A stretch of 14,935 nucleotides of DNA from Candidatus Didemnitutus sp. (GCA_030682505.1 JAUXOH010000365.1:1-14935), one strand, 5' to 3'; counted from the stretch's first letter, positions 7,400-14,935 are shown. Notes: generated by a model from the sequence alone, not told the origin. Program-made: numbers and translations.

Positions 7400-8797
7400 A
7401 TGATTGCCCGCCTCACTCCTCCGGCCGCCCGTGCCTCTGCTCTGCGGCGGAGCATGCTGGGCAGCACGTGGGAGGGAATCTTGGCCATGCCGCTGGTTTA
7501 CCTCAACCTGCCGGCGAACCTGGTCGTGGCCACCTTGCTGGCCGAAGCCCTGCGGGTGCCACCCGACACCTATGGGCTGCTTGTGTCGCTGCCGTTTTGG
7601 TGCAATCTGTTCCAGCTCTTCCTCGCCCCGGTGCTGTTCGCGCGCTACCGCTCGCGCGACGTGTTCCTCGTCACGATCTGGCTGAACATCGCGGTGTGGG
7701 GGGCGTTTGCCGCGACGTTGGCCCTGCTGCCGGATCTCGTGCGGGCGAACCCGGGAACGATCGCCGGGTTGTTCCTGATGGGCGGGGGAATCACGACGGC
7801 GGTCATGGCGGTGTCGTGGACGACCTACATGCAGGGGTGGGTGCCGGCGCGGATCCGCGCGGTATATTTTTCGCGTCGCAATCGAGCGGCCCAGTTTTCC
7901 AATCTCGCTTTCCTTTTGCTCGCCGGCTTGGCACTGACGTGGCCGACGTTGCCGGTCATTGCGACGATTATCGCCGTCAGTTGCCTCTTGCGCACCGTCT
8001 CGGCCGTGGTTGCGGCGCGCGTGCCGGCGCAGGGTGAGTCGGTGGCGGAAAGTGGCGGCGACTGGTCAACCCAGTGGCGGGAATTGCGCAGGGCGGGAGA
8101 TTTCTGGCGGATGGTCTTTTTTGGGGCGGTGTGGGGCGCGGTGGCGAACGGCTTCGGTGCGTTTCAGCCCGTCTTCATGCTGGAGATTCTCAGCGGGTCC
8201 GCCCAACAGGCGAGTCTGCCGCTGGCGCTCTCCTTGCTGTTTGGCGCGCTGGCGATGCCGGCGTGGGGCCGGCTGCTCAATCGCTTTGGGGCGCGCCCCG
8301 TGCTGTTTTGCGCGGTGCCGCTCTGGGCCCTAGTGAATCTGCCCTGGGCGTTTCTAACCCGCGAAACGTATTGGATGCTCTATCCGCTGTGGGCGTTCAC
8401 CGGCGCAATCAATGCCGGGATCGTGCTCGCGCAGTTGAACCTGTTGATGAAGTTGCTGCCGGCGGGAGTGCGCGGACTGGCGGTGGGCAGCAACATGGCC
8501 GCGGCCTCGCTCGGCACGGCGATGGCTCCCATTGCGGCGGGGCAGATCTTGGCGGCGGCAATGGCCGGCGGCTGGGCGAGCCAGACGGTGTATCACGCTT
8601 TCTTCATGACCCTGCCCGTGTTTGCCGGACTCACTTTGCTCCTGCTGCGGCGCGTGCGCGAGCCGCAGGCGGCGCCGGTGGAGCACGTCGTGGGTGCGTT
8701 GCGCAATGTCCGCACGCTCGCGGGTGCCCTCGGTCTGGGATTTTTGGCGCAGACCCTTTTCACCCCGCGCGGCGATGGTCGCCGGAACGAGTATTAA
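7400..8797 (+). CDS. MFS transporter
   Basis: Inner-membrane secondary transporter of about 465 residues with roughly 11-12 hydrophobic helices, consistent with the major facilitator superfamily. The two-half organisation is visible: helices up to about residue 195, a short polar linker (AQGESVAESGGDWSTQWREL), then a second set. A basic loop, FARYRSRD, follows the second helix, and RIRAVYFSRRNR follows the fourth helix region, as in MFS loops. I chose the ATG at 7400 over the TTGs at 7385 and 7397. No clear ribosome-binding site is seen. The substrate cannot be read from the sequence; the divergent amidohydrolase gene may be linked. The exonuclease gene follows 56 bp downstream on the same strand. 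Confidence 0.8.
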   Translation: MIARLTPPAARASALRRSMLGSTWEGILAMPLVYLNLPANLVVATLLAEALRVPPDTYGLLVSLPFWCNLFQLFLAPVLFARYRSRDVFLVTIWLNIAVWGAFAATLALLPDLVRANPGTIAGLFLMGGGITTAVMAVSWTTYMQGWVPARIRAVYFSRRNRAAQFSNLAFLLLAGLALTWPTLPVIATIIAVSCLLRTVSAVVAARVPAQGESVAESGGDWSTQWRELRRAGDFWRMVFFGAVWGAVANGFGAFQPVFMLEILSGSAQQASLPLALSLLFGALAMPAWGRLLNRFGARPVLFCAVPLWALVNLPWAFLTRETYWMLYPLWAFTGAINAGIVLAQLNLLMKLLPAGVRGLAVGSNMAAASLGTAMAPIAAGQILAAAMAGGWASQTVYHAFFMTLPVFAGLTLLLLRRVREPQAAPVEHVVGALRNVRTLAGALGLGFLAQTLFTPRGDGRRNEY

Positions 8798-8853
8798 CGA
8801 GGGGCGAAATTTTTGGTGTGATTCGAGTCAATCGTGGCCCATAAGAGCAGCCC

Positions 8854-9519
8854 ATGCTTTGGTCCGAAACCCCGATTCACTTCATCGACTTCGAAGGCAG
8901 CCGCACGTCGGGCATTCTCGAGTTTGGCGTCGTGAAACTCCAAGGGGGTGCGATTGCCCAGACGCGCACGCGACTCTGTGCGGCGATCGGCGAGGTGCCG
9001 CTGGCGGACACCGCCGTGCACGGGCTGGATGCCGCGGGCGTGGCGCGGGAAAAACCATTCCGCACCGAGTGGGAATACTTCGCTTCGCTGCGGGAGAGCG
9101 GCCCGTTGGCTGCGCATTTCGCGCAGGCGGAGAATCACCTGATCAAGTCGGTCTGGGCATATCCGCGGGTTTCACCCGATTTCGCCCAACCGGAACGCAC
9201 CGCCAGCGAGTGGGGACCCTGGATTGATACGGGCCGGCTTTATCCGCAGTTTTTTCCCGTCGCCGGCGAAGTCGCACTCGAGCGCCTCGTCGCGGTGACC
9301 GGAGTGCAGGGGGAACTCGACACGTTGGCGGTCGAACACTGTCCACCCGACCGCCGTCATTATCACGCGGCCCTCTATGATGCCCTGGCCGGAGCCTTGC
9401 TGCTGCTGGCCCTGCTGCGGCGACCCGAGTTTGCGGAAACGACGGTGCCGTGGCTCCTCCAGATGAGCACCCTCGATCCACAGAAACGCGGCGACCTCCA
9501 ACAAACGGACTTGTTCTAG
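8854..9519 (+). CDS. DnaQ-like 3'-5' exonuclease with C-terminal clamp-binding motif
   Basis: A 221-residue DEDDh-type exonuclease, probably acting on DNA. Exo I is FIDFEG with Asp12 and Glu14. Exo II is AHFAQAENHLIK, where the expected Asp five residues after His88 is Glu93. Exo III is HAALYDA with His171 and Asp176. A WIDTGRLYP segment at residues 123-131 matches the DTLRLa stretch common in the family. The extreme C-terminus, residues 217-221, is QTDLF, fitting the bacterial beta-clamp-binding pentapeptide QL(S/D)LF; this suggests recruitment to the replication or repair machinery. Start ATG 8854 gives the conserved Exo I near residue 12. It follows the MFS gene by 56 bp. Its TAG stop shares the palindrome CTAG with the convergent WecG-type gene. 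Function beyond exonuclease, such as repair or RNA turnover, is unknown. Confidence 0.8.
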   Translation: MLWSETPIHFIDFEGSRTSGILEFGVVKLQGGAIAQTRTRLCAAIGEVPLADTAVHGLDAAGVAREKPFRTEWEYFASLRESGPLAAHFAQAENHLIKSVWAYPRVSPDFAQPERTASEWGPWIDTGRLYPQFFPVAGEVALERLVAVTGVQGELDTLAVEHCPPDRRHYHAALYDALAGALLLLALLRRPEFAETTVPWLLQMSTLDPQKRGDLQQTDLF

Positions 9520-10286
9520 GTCGTCGGATATTTCTTCCAGCCGACCAGCTGCAGGCCGGCGCGGACCACAAACAACGGACTGTGGATCAAGTAGCGGCGC
9601 CAGAGCCGGCGCGGCTCGGTGATGAGACGAAAGAACCATTCAAGTCCGCTCCGTTGCATCCAGCGGGGCGCCTGGGGCACCCGCCCGGAATGGAAATCGA
9701 AGGCGGCGCCGACCCCGATGAGCACGGAGGCGGCGAGCTGGTTCCCAACCGACGCCATGAACTTTTCTTGTATCGGCGTGCTCAGGCCCACCCACACCAC
9801 ATCGGGCTGCGCGCGGGCAATCTCGGATTGAAGGTGTTGCCACTCCGCGGCGGTCAATTCGCGGAACGGGGGAGTGAACGTGCCCACGACGTTGAGCCCG
9901 GCGAAGCGCGTGCACAGTTTTTCGCGCAGCGTCTCGGCCACGCCGGGTTGCCCGCCGTAGAAGAAGTGTTTCAAGTCAATGGCGCGACCGGCGTCACAAA
10001 CCGCGAGCATCAAGTCCGGTCCATAGACGCGCGTGATGGCGGAGTGCCCGTGCCAGCGTCCGAGCCAGACGAGCGGCATGCCGTCGGGGGTGGTGAGACG
10101 GGCGCCGTTGTAGGCGGAGCGCAGCGCGGCGTCGGTGCAGGCGAGGTTGACGTTATAGGCGGTCGCGCAGCAGAGGTAACCTTGGGGTGGTTGCCCCTGC
10201 AGGGAGAGGACAAGATCACGCGCGGCCGCGAGCGACACCGCGTGGACGCAGGTGCCGAGGACGTTGAAGCGCGGGGGAGGAGTCAC
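9516..10286 (-). CDS. WecG/TagA/CpsF-family glycosyltransferase (GT26)
   Basis: Predicted membrane-associated glycosyltransferase of about 256 residues that adds a sugar, often N-acetylmannosamine or a uronic acid form, to an undecaprenyl-linked glycan precursor. Family hallmarks: TPDGMPLVW at about 66-74 (Asp68), PDVVWVGLSTPIQEKF (the 'vGlG-PkQE' motif), and VGAAFDFHSGRVPQAPRWMQ followed by GLEWFFRLITEPRRLWRRYL, the C-terminal membrane-targeting region. In the usual T-x-N segment near residue 41 this protein reads CCATAYNVNLA, so that region diverges. I chose GTG 10286; the frame stays open to 10448, but those 54 residues overlap the M28 gene and are low-complexity. It lies 13 bp after the M28 stop, likely co-transcribed with it. 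The stop shares CTAG with the exonuclease gene. Its real partners are probably the glycan genes at 1-6036. Confidence 0.88.
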   Translation of the reverse strand: MTPPPRFNVLGTCVHAVSLAAARDLVLSLQGQPPQGYLCCATAYNVNLACTDAALRSAYNGARLTTPDGMPLVWLGRWHGHSAITRVYGPDLMLAVCDAGRAIDLKHFFYGGQPGVAETLREKLCTRFAGLNVVGTFTPPFRELTAAEWQHLQSEIARAQPDVVWVGLSTPIQEKFMASVGNQLAASVLIGVGAAFDFHSGRVPQAPRWMQRSGLEWFFRLITEPRRLWRRYLIHSPLFVVRAGLQLVGWKKYPTT

Positions 10287-10299
10287 GCGCGCGGTGCGG

Positions 10300-11676
10300 T
10301 CAGAGCCCGTGCCGATCGACGAGGTAAACGAGTGCCGCCATGGCGGCCGCGCCGAGTTCGAACTCGCGGCGATGCACCTTGTCGATGGAATCGGCCCGGG
10401 TGTGATGGACGTCGAAATACTGCTGCGAGTCCGGCATGAGTCCGGCAACGGTGTTGCCCTTGGCCATCAGGGGGCCGACATCGGCTCCACCGCGACCGGC
10501 TTGAAAAACGAAGACGCCGTAGGGTTCGAACAGCGATTTCCACCGGGCGGCCTTGAGGTGGGCATCGCCGGCGGCGTTGCCGAGGTTGAAGCCGGTGGGA
10601 CGGTAGCCGCCGCTGTCGGTCTCGAGGGCGAGGGCGTGATGCTCCTTCTTCTCGCCGGCGACGCGGGCGTATTCGAGCGCGCCGCGCAGCCCGTTCTCCT
10701 CGTTGGCGAAGAGGACGCAGCGAATCGTGAAGCGCGGTTGGTAGCCCACGGCCTTGAGCAGGCGCAACACCTCGATGGATTGAATGCAACCGGTGCCATC
10801 GTCGTGGGCCCCGGGTGAGATGTCCCACGAATCAAGATGGCCGCCGACGAGAATGACTTGCTCGGGAAACTCCGACCCGCGGATCTCGCCGATGACATTC
10901 GCCGAGGGTGCGTCGGGGTGCCAGGTGGAATTGATGGTCAGCTTCAGTTGCACGGTCGGGTCAGCGCGTAGGGCGTCGCTCAAGCGATTCGCGGCGAGGG
11001 TGCTCAACGCCGCAGCGGGGATGCGCGGCAGATCAGGCAAGTAAGTCGTGCTGCCCGTGTGGGGTTCGTCATCCAGTGCGTGGGTCAGCGAGCGCACGAC
11101 CACCGCCACCGCGCCGTGGCGGGAGGCTTCGGTGGGGCCGCGGTTGCGTTGGGCGCCCGCTTCCCCGTAGGCGCGTCCGGCGTTCACGAAAGTGGGGTTC
11201 ATCGGGGCGTTGAAAAAGACGATCTTGCCGCGCACGTCGGTGGACTTGAGTGCTTCGACGCCGTGCACTTCGACCACGGATGCCGTGAGTCCATCCGCCG
11301 GAGTAGGCACGGAGCCGCCGAGGGCGAGGGCGGCGAGGGGCACCGAGGTGCCGCCGCCCAGCAGTTGAACCGATTCGGCGCTGCCCCGTTCCCAATACGG
11401 CACCATGACCGGCTGCAATTCCGTGCGGTCGCAGTCGAGCTGACGCAAGAGCTCGAGCGTCCACTGCGCGGCGCCGTCGTAGGCGGGAGTGCCGGAAAGA
11501 CGGCCGGGAAAAACCTCGGTGAGCACGCGCAATTGCTCATAGGCCGGACTGTTTTCGAGGGCCGCGTCGTAGAGCCGACGGAGCATTTGAACATCAGCCT
11601 CGTCCGGAGTGCCGGACTCCTGGGCGGACAGGGGCGCCGCGAGCACGAAGGCGACGAGGAGGGAAAGAAAGCGCAT
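10300..11676 (-). CDS. Secreted M28 metallopeptidase (carboxypeptidase-Q-like)
   Basis: Exported zinc aminopeptidase/carboxypeptidase-like enzyme of about 458 residues. The N-terminus MRFLSLLVAFVLAAPLSAQ is a signal peptide. A protease-associated (PA)-like insert lies at about 110-250, and the M28 domain follows. Di-zinc ligands are visible: His280 in GGHLDSWD, Asp292 in GAHDDGTG, the Glu326-Glu327 pair in FANEENG, Asp354 in LETDSGGY, and a His in DVHHT at about 424-425. Their spacing, by my recollection of human carboxypeptidase Q, is the same with a constant shift of 10. I chose ATG 11676 because the signal peptide starts there; the upstream ATG 11718 would put an acidic MACLSTEEE in front. 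A GAGGAGGAGG stretch lies 14 nt upstream, rather far for a ribosome-binding site. It is flanked by the WecG-type gene (13 bp downstream) and corA (78 bp upstream), all on the minus strand. Confidence 0.9.
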   Translation of the reverse strand: MRFLSLLVAFVLAAPLSAQESGTPDEADVQMLRRLYDAALENSPAYEQLRVLTEVFPGRLSGTPAYDGAAQWTLELLRQLDCDRTELQPVMVPYWERGSAESVQLLGGGTSVPLAALALGGSVPTPADGLTASVVEVHGVEALKSTDVRGKIVFFNAPMNPTFVNAGRAYGEAGAQRNRGPTEASRHGAVAVVVRSLTHALDDEPHTGSTTYLPDLPRIPAAALSTLAANRLSDALRADPTVQLKLTINSTWHPDAPSANVIGEIRGSEFPEQVILVGGHLDSWDISPGAHDDGTGCIQSIEVLRLLKAVGYQPRFTIRCVLFANEENGLRGALEYARVAGEKKEHHALALETDSGGYRPTGFNLGNAAGDAHLKAARWKSLFEPYGVFVFQAGRGGADVGPLMAKGNTVAGLMPDSQQYFDVHHTRADSIDKVHRREFELGAAAMAALVYLVDRHGL

Positions 11677-11754
11677 GGCTGAAGGTTTGGCCTCCTCCTC
11701 CGTGGACAGGCAAGCCATGAAATGCGGCCGGGACCCGATTTGATCCGCGGAGGC

Positions 11755-12726
11755 TCAGAACCACTTTCGGCGCCGCAGGTAAACCCAAGCGAGCGCGGTG
11801 AAGACCAGCGTGACGCCGAAGGCAATCTGGTAGCCGTAGCGCGACTTCAACTCCGGCATGTCCTCAAAGTTCATCCCGAACCAGGTGCCAACGACCATCA
11901 CGGGGAGCGTGATCGCGGTCAGGGCGGTGAGAAACTTGATCCCCTCGTTGGCCTCGAATGCGGCCTTGTTGAGATAAATGTCGAACGACATGAGCAAGCG
12001 GTCGTGGTAACCATTCACGGCTGCCTCAAAGCGAACAAGGTTGTCCCGCAGATCGCGAAAGTAAGGGAGCAGCTTGCCGCGAATCATCTTGGACTCACCC
12101 CGGGCGAGCCGCTCGATCATGTCGCGCTGCGGGCGAATGATCTGGCGCAGTTTGGAAAAATCGGCGCGGACATGCAGCATCTCCTGCATGAAGGCTTTCG
12201 AGGAGGACGGACCGAGAACGAGTTCCTCGATCTCCTCGAGTTCGGTGCGCAGTTCCTCCACCACCGGAGCAAAGCCGTCGATGATGATGTCGAGCAAGGT
12301 GTGGGCCAGTCGGTCGGGCCCACGAGGCGCGAGCGCCGTGTTCTTGATCGCGCGCTCCTTCAGGGTCGCGACCGAACGCAAGGGTTCGCGGTGGAAGGTG
12401 ACCAGGAAGTCCTTGCCGAGGAAGAAATCAACCTCGGTGGTGGCAAACTTGTCCTGCCGCGTGAAATCCACGGCGTGGGTGACCATGAACACATAGTCCT
12501 CGTAATCCTCGACCTTTGGCAGGTCGCTCGGCGTCACGCAGTCTTCAATCGACAGAGGGTGAAATTGAAAAACCCCTTCGAGGATGTTCTTGATCTCCTC
12601 TTCGGTGGCGTTGTCGAGGTCGACCCAGAGGATGAGTCCCTTGTCGGCGCGCACGAGACGCAGCGCCTCCACTTCAAGGTCGCGCCCGACCAGTTTGCCA
12701 TCGCTGAAGATGAAGGAATGGATCAT
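11755..12726 (-). CDS. corA: CorA-family magnesium/cobalt transporter
   Basis: Inner-membrane Mg2+ (and Co2+) channel of 323 residues, active as a pentamer by family knowledge. The diagnostic GMN motif is at residues 284-286 (FGMNFEDMPEL), just after the first of two C-terminal membrane helices (about 262-283 and 297-315). The N-terminal ~260 residues form the cytoplasmic alpha/beta and stalk helices, including a long helical region with LEEIEELVLG. Length matches the family. The C-terminus ends RRRKWF, typical basic residues on the cytoplasmic side. Start ATG 12726 is the natural one, giving MIHSFIFSDG. It is divergent from the S46 gene (165 bp between starts). The M28 peptidase gene follows 78 bp downstream of its stop. 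Confidence 0.93.
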   Translation of the reverse strand: MIHSFIFSDGKLVGRDLEVEALRLVRADKGLILWVDLDNATEEEIKNILEGVFQFHPLSIEDCVTPSDLPKVEDYEDYVFMVTHAVDFTRQDKFATTEVDFFLGKDFLVTFHREPLRSVATLKERAIKNTALAPRGPDRLAHTLLDIIIDGFAPVVEELRTELEEIEELVLGPSSSKAFMQEMLHVRADFSKLRQIIRPQRDMIERLARGESKMIRGKLLPYFRDLRDNLVRFEAAVNGYHDRLLMSFDIYLNKAAFEANEGIKFLTALTAITLPVMVVGTWFGMNFEDMPELKSRYGYQIAFGVTLVFTALAWVYLRRRKWF

Positions 12727-12891
12727 GCGTTGCCGGTGATGCTGCGCGGGCGCCGGACGGTGGCAAGCCCGGGGTGTGTCGATTCCGGCGAGCCACCCGC
12801 GTCCGCCTTTCGGGGCGTCGGGGATTGGGGCGACCGTCCAAAAGAGGATTGTCTCGCAAGGGTTGAATGCGGTCTACTCCCGGTTCTTCCT

Positions 12892-14935
12892 ATGCAACTT
12901 CCCCGATTCCCCCTGTGGTCTGTCTTGAGTGTTGCCCTGTCCGTGACGGCGTTCGTTCACGCCGACGACGGCATGTGGCTGGTGACCAATCCGCCCTCCG
13001 CACAGTTGAAAGAGCGCTTCGGCTTTGAGCCTTCGGCCGACTGGCTCGAGCACGTGCAAAAATCGTCGGTGCGGTTCAACAACGGCGGCTCGGCCTCGTT
13101 CGCGTCGGCGGAAGGACTGATCATCACCAATCACCACGTCGGAGCCGATGCGATCTACAAGCTCAGCACGAAGGAGCGTGATTTGCTCAAGCAGGGATTT
13201 CTCGCGCCGACTCGCGCCGCGGAGCTTCCGTGTGTCGACTTGGAGTTGAACGTGCTCATGTCGATTGAAGACGTGACGACCCGGATCAATGCCGGGGTGG
13301 CCGAGGGCCTGTCCGCGGCGGAAGCCCTGATCGCCCGCAACACGGCGAAGGCGGCGATCGAGAAGGAATCACTCGAACAGACCGGGTTTCGCAGCGACGT
13401 CGTGACGCTTTACCAAGGCGGCCAATACCACCTTTACCGTTACAAGGTTTATACCGACGTCCGCTTGGTCTTCGCTCCCGAGGAGCAGGCGGCCTTCTTT
13501 GGCGGTGACCCGGATAATTTCGAGTATCCCCGCTACAACCTCGATATTGCCGTCTTCCGCGCCTACGAAAACGGTGCCCCCGCGCCCGTGGATCATTTCC
13601 TGAAATGGAATCCCGCCGGGACGAAGGAAGGGGATCTGGTTTTCCTCACCGGTCACCCCGGGGCCACCCAGCGGCTCATCACGCTCGCCGAGCTCGAGTA
13701 TGCCCGGGATGTGCAAACGCCCGGGGCGCTCCGCTGGCTGAAAAGCCGCGAGGTGTTGCTCAACAGCTTTGCCAAGGCCAGTCCGGAGAACGCCCGGCGC
13801 GCGCAGGACGAAATCCGCGGCATCGAGAATTCCCGCAAGGTGTGGGACGGCCGCATTGCCGGCCTGCTTGATCCCGCTCTCTTCACCGAGAAGAAAGCGG
13901 AAGAGGAGGCCTTGAAGAAGTTCGCCCTGGACAAGCCCGAATTCGAGGCCGCGGAGGCTTGGGACCGCATCGCGGAGGCCCAGGGGATCATCGCGCAAAA
14001 CGCGATCCGGGCAAATTTCCTCGAGAACTATGGCTTCAACTCGGATCTCTACAGCCTCGCGCGCCGACTCACGCGGGTGGCTGTGGAGCGCGCCAAACCG
14101 AATGGCGAACGGCTCGCGGAATACCGCGACTCGGCGAAGAAGACCTTCGAGCTCGGATTGTTTTCCGCCAAGCCGATCTATCGCGATCTCGAACAGCTCA
14201 AGCTGCAGCACTACCTCACGGTGATGGCGATGGAGTTCGGCGTGAACGATCCGGCGGTGCAAATCGCGCTCGGAGGCAAAGCGCCTTCCGTGCGCGCGGC
14301 GGAGTTGGTCAACGGCACGAAGGTCGACGACGTGGCCGTGCGCCACGCCCTGGTTGAGCAGGACGAGGCCGCTCTGGCCGGCAACGATGACACGATGATG
14401 CAATTTGCGCGTTCAATCGACGCCCTCGCCCGGGATGCCCGGCGCACGATCGAGCAACAATCGGAGGTGAAGTCACAGGCCCACGCCCGCATTGCCAAGG
14501 TGCGTTACGCCAAGGACGGCGACAAGGCCTCCCCGGATGCCACATTTACCCTGCGCATCTCCTACGGCGCGGTGAAGGGAATCAACTTGGCGGGGACGCA
14601 GGTCCCGGCCTACACCAAGATCGGCGGCAAATTCGAGCGCGCCACCGAGCGCAACAGCGTGTCCCCTTATGATATCCCGGCCAGCTGGCTGGCGGCGAAG
14701 GACAAACTCAACCTCGAGGTGCCCTACAATTTCATCAGCACCTGCTACAGTATCGGCGGAAACTCCGGCAGCCCGGTTGTCAACCGTGCGGGCGAGTTCG
14801 TCGGCATCATTTTCGATGGCAACATCCACACTCTGGTGTGGAACTATGCCTACACCGACACGCAGGCCCGCTCGGTCAGCGTGGATGTGCGCGCGATCAT
14901 CGAGGCGATGCGCAAAGTCTATGGCGCCGATGCGC
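12892..14935 (+). CDS. S46-family dipeptidyl-peptidase (DPP7-like), 3' end outside window
   Basis: Exported serine dipeptidyl-peptidase that would release dipeptides from the N-terminus of oligopeptides in the periplasm or outer envelope. The N-terminus MQLPRFPLWSVLSVALSVTAFVHA is a signal peptide, followed by DDGMW, usual for mature S46. The catalytic triad is visible: His82 in TNHHVG, Asp218 in YNLDIAV (after FFGGDPDNFEYPRY), and Ser625 in GGNSGSPVV. Residue 643, 18 after Ser625, is Gly in FDGN; this position is Gly in DPP7-type and Arg in DPP11-type enzymes, so acidic-P1 specificity is not expected. The common Cys after the catalytic His is Val here. The frame is still open at the end with 681 residues read; full members run about 700-720. 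Start ATG 12892 is the first in frame and has no clear ribosome-binding site. Its neighbour corA is divergent. Confidence 0.93.
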   Translation, partial: MQLPRFPLWSVLSVALSVTAFVHADDGMWLVTNPPSAQLKERFGFEPSADWLEHVQKSSVRFNNGGSASFASAEGLIITNHHVGADAIYKLSTKERDLLKQGFLAPTRAAELPCVDLELNVLMSIEDVTTRINAGVAEGLSAAEALIARNTAKAAIEKESLEQTGFRSDVVTLYQGGQYHLYRYKVYTDVRLVFAPEEQAAFFGGDPDNFEYPRYNLDIAVFRAYENGAPAPVDHFLKWNPAGTKEGDLVFLTGHPGATQRLITLAELEYARDVQTPGALRWLKSREVLLNSFAKASPENARRAQDEIRGIENSRKVWDGRIAGLLDPALFTEKKAEEEALKKFALDKPEFEAAEAWDRIAEAQGIIAQNAIRANFLENYGFNSDLYSLARRLTRVAVERAKPNGERLAEYRDSAKKTFELGLFSAKPIYRDLEQLKLQHYLTVMAMEFGVNDPAVQIALGGKAPSVRAAELVNGTKVDDVAVRHALVEQDEAALAGNDDTMMQFARSIDALARDARRTIEQQSEVKSQAHARIAKVRYAKDGDKASPDATFTLRISYGAVKGINLAGTQVPAYTKIGGKFERATERNSVSPYDIPASWLAAKDKLNLEVPYNFISTCYSIGGNSGSPVVNRAGEFVGIIFDGNIHTLVWNYAYTDTQARSVSVDVRAIIEAMRKVYGADA

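Noticed and set aside
9450..10439. A 329-codon plus-strand frame over the WecG-type gene
   Set aside because: Antisense shadow; the minus-strand protein has all family motifs.
10287..10448. N-terminal extension of the WecG-type protein
   Set aside because: It would run inside the M28 coding sequence and is low-complexity; GTG 10286 lies just after the M28 stop.
11677..11754. An intrinsic terminator after corA
   Set aside because: Some complementarity (CCTCCGCGG with a distant CCACGGAGG) exists, but with a mismatch, a long loop and no T-run.
13369..14403. A 344-codon antisense frame over the S46 gene
   Set aside because: It mirrors the S46 coding strand codon by codon and shows no domain; the sense frame has a full catalytic triad.

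Overview
This is a gene-dense bacterial stretch of high G+C (roughly 65 % by eye). No gap between called genes exceeds about 170 bp, and I see no tRNA, rRNA, insertion sequence, CRISPR array or long repeat. The best taxonomic guess is Verrucomicrobiota, probably an Opitutaceae-like Gram-negative. This inference rests on an exosortase fused to an EpsI domain inside exopolysaccharide genes, an S46 dipeptidyl-peptidase (a family of Gram-negatives), secreted carboxypeptidase-Q-like and MFS genes, and the G+C level. It was not tested by any search.

Layout: (1) 1-6036 is an exopolysaccharide/cell-surface block. It holds a family 2 glycosyltransferase cut by the window start, a Wzx-like flippase, a family 4 glycosyltransferase, a family 9 (heptosyltransferase-type) glycosyltransferase, and an exosortase-EpsI fusion. 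Strands alternate (+ - + - +), so it is not one operon. (2) 6080-9519 is a mixed block: queF (queuosine pathway), an amidohydrolase, an MFS transporter and a DnaQ-like exonuclease whose C-terminus is a likely sliding-clamp-binding peptide. (3) 9516-12726 on the minus strand holds corA, a secreted M28 metallopeptidase and a WecG/TagA/CpsF glycosyltransferase, in that transcription order. (4) From 12892 on the plus strand runs an exported S46 dipeptidyl-peptidase, cut at the window end probably only a few residues short.

Working together: the glycosyltransferases and the flippase would build and export a lipid-linked glycan. The exosortase would process C-terminally tagged proteins (PEP-CTERM or a relative) for anchoring or export at the surface, but no tagged substrate is encoded here. 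The M28 and S46 enzymes would trim peptides outside the cytoplasm, and CorA would supply Mg2+. No initiating phosphoglycosyltransferase or polymerase is visible; they may lie upstream of position 1.

A structural peculiarity is that all four convergent gene pairs overlap at their 3' ends (14, 16, 41 and 4 bp), and two oppositely oriented genes start only 29 bp apart. Nothing here is an obviously new system. The best leads are the clamp-motif exonuclease, the exosortase locus without a visible substrate, and the overlapping gene ends.
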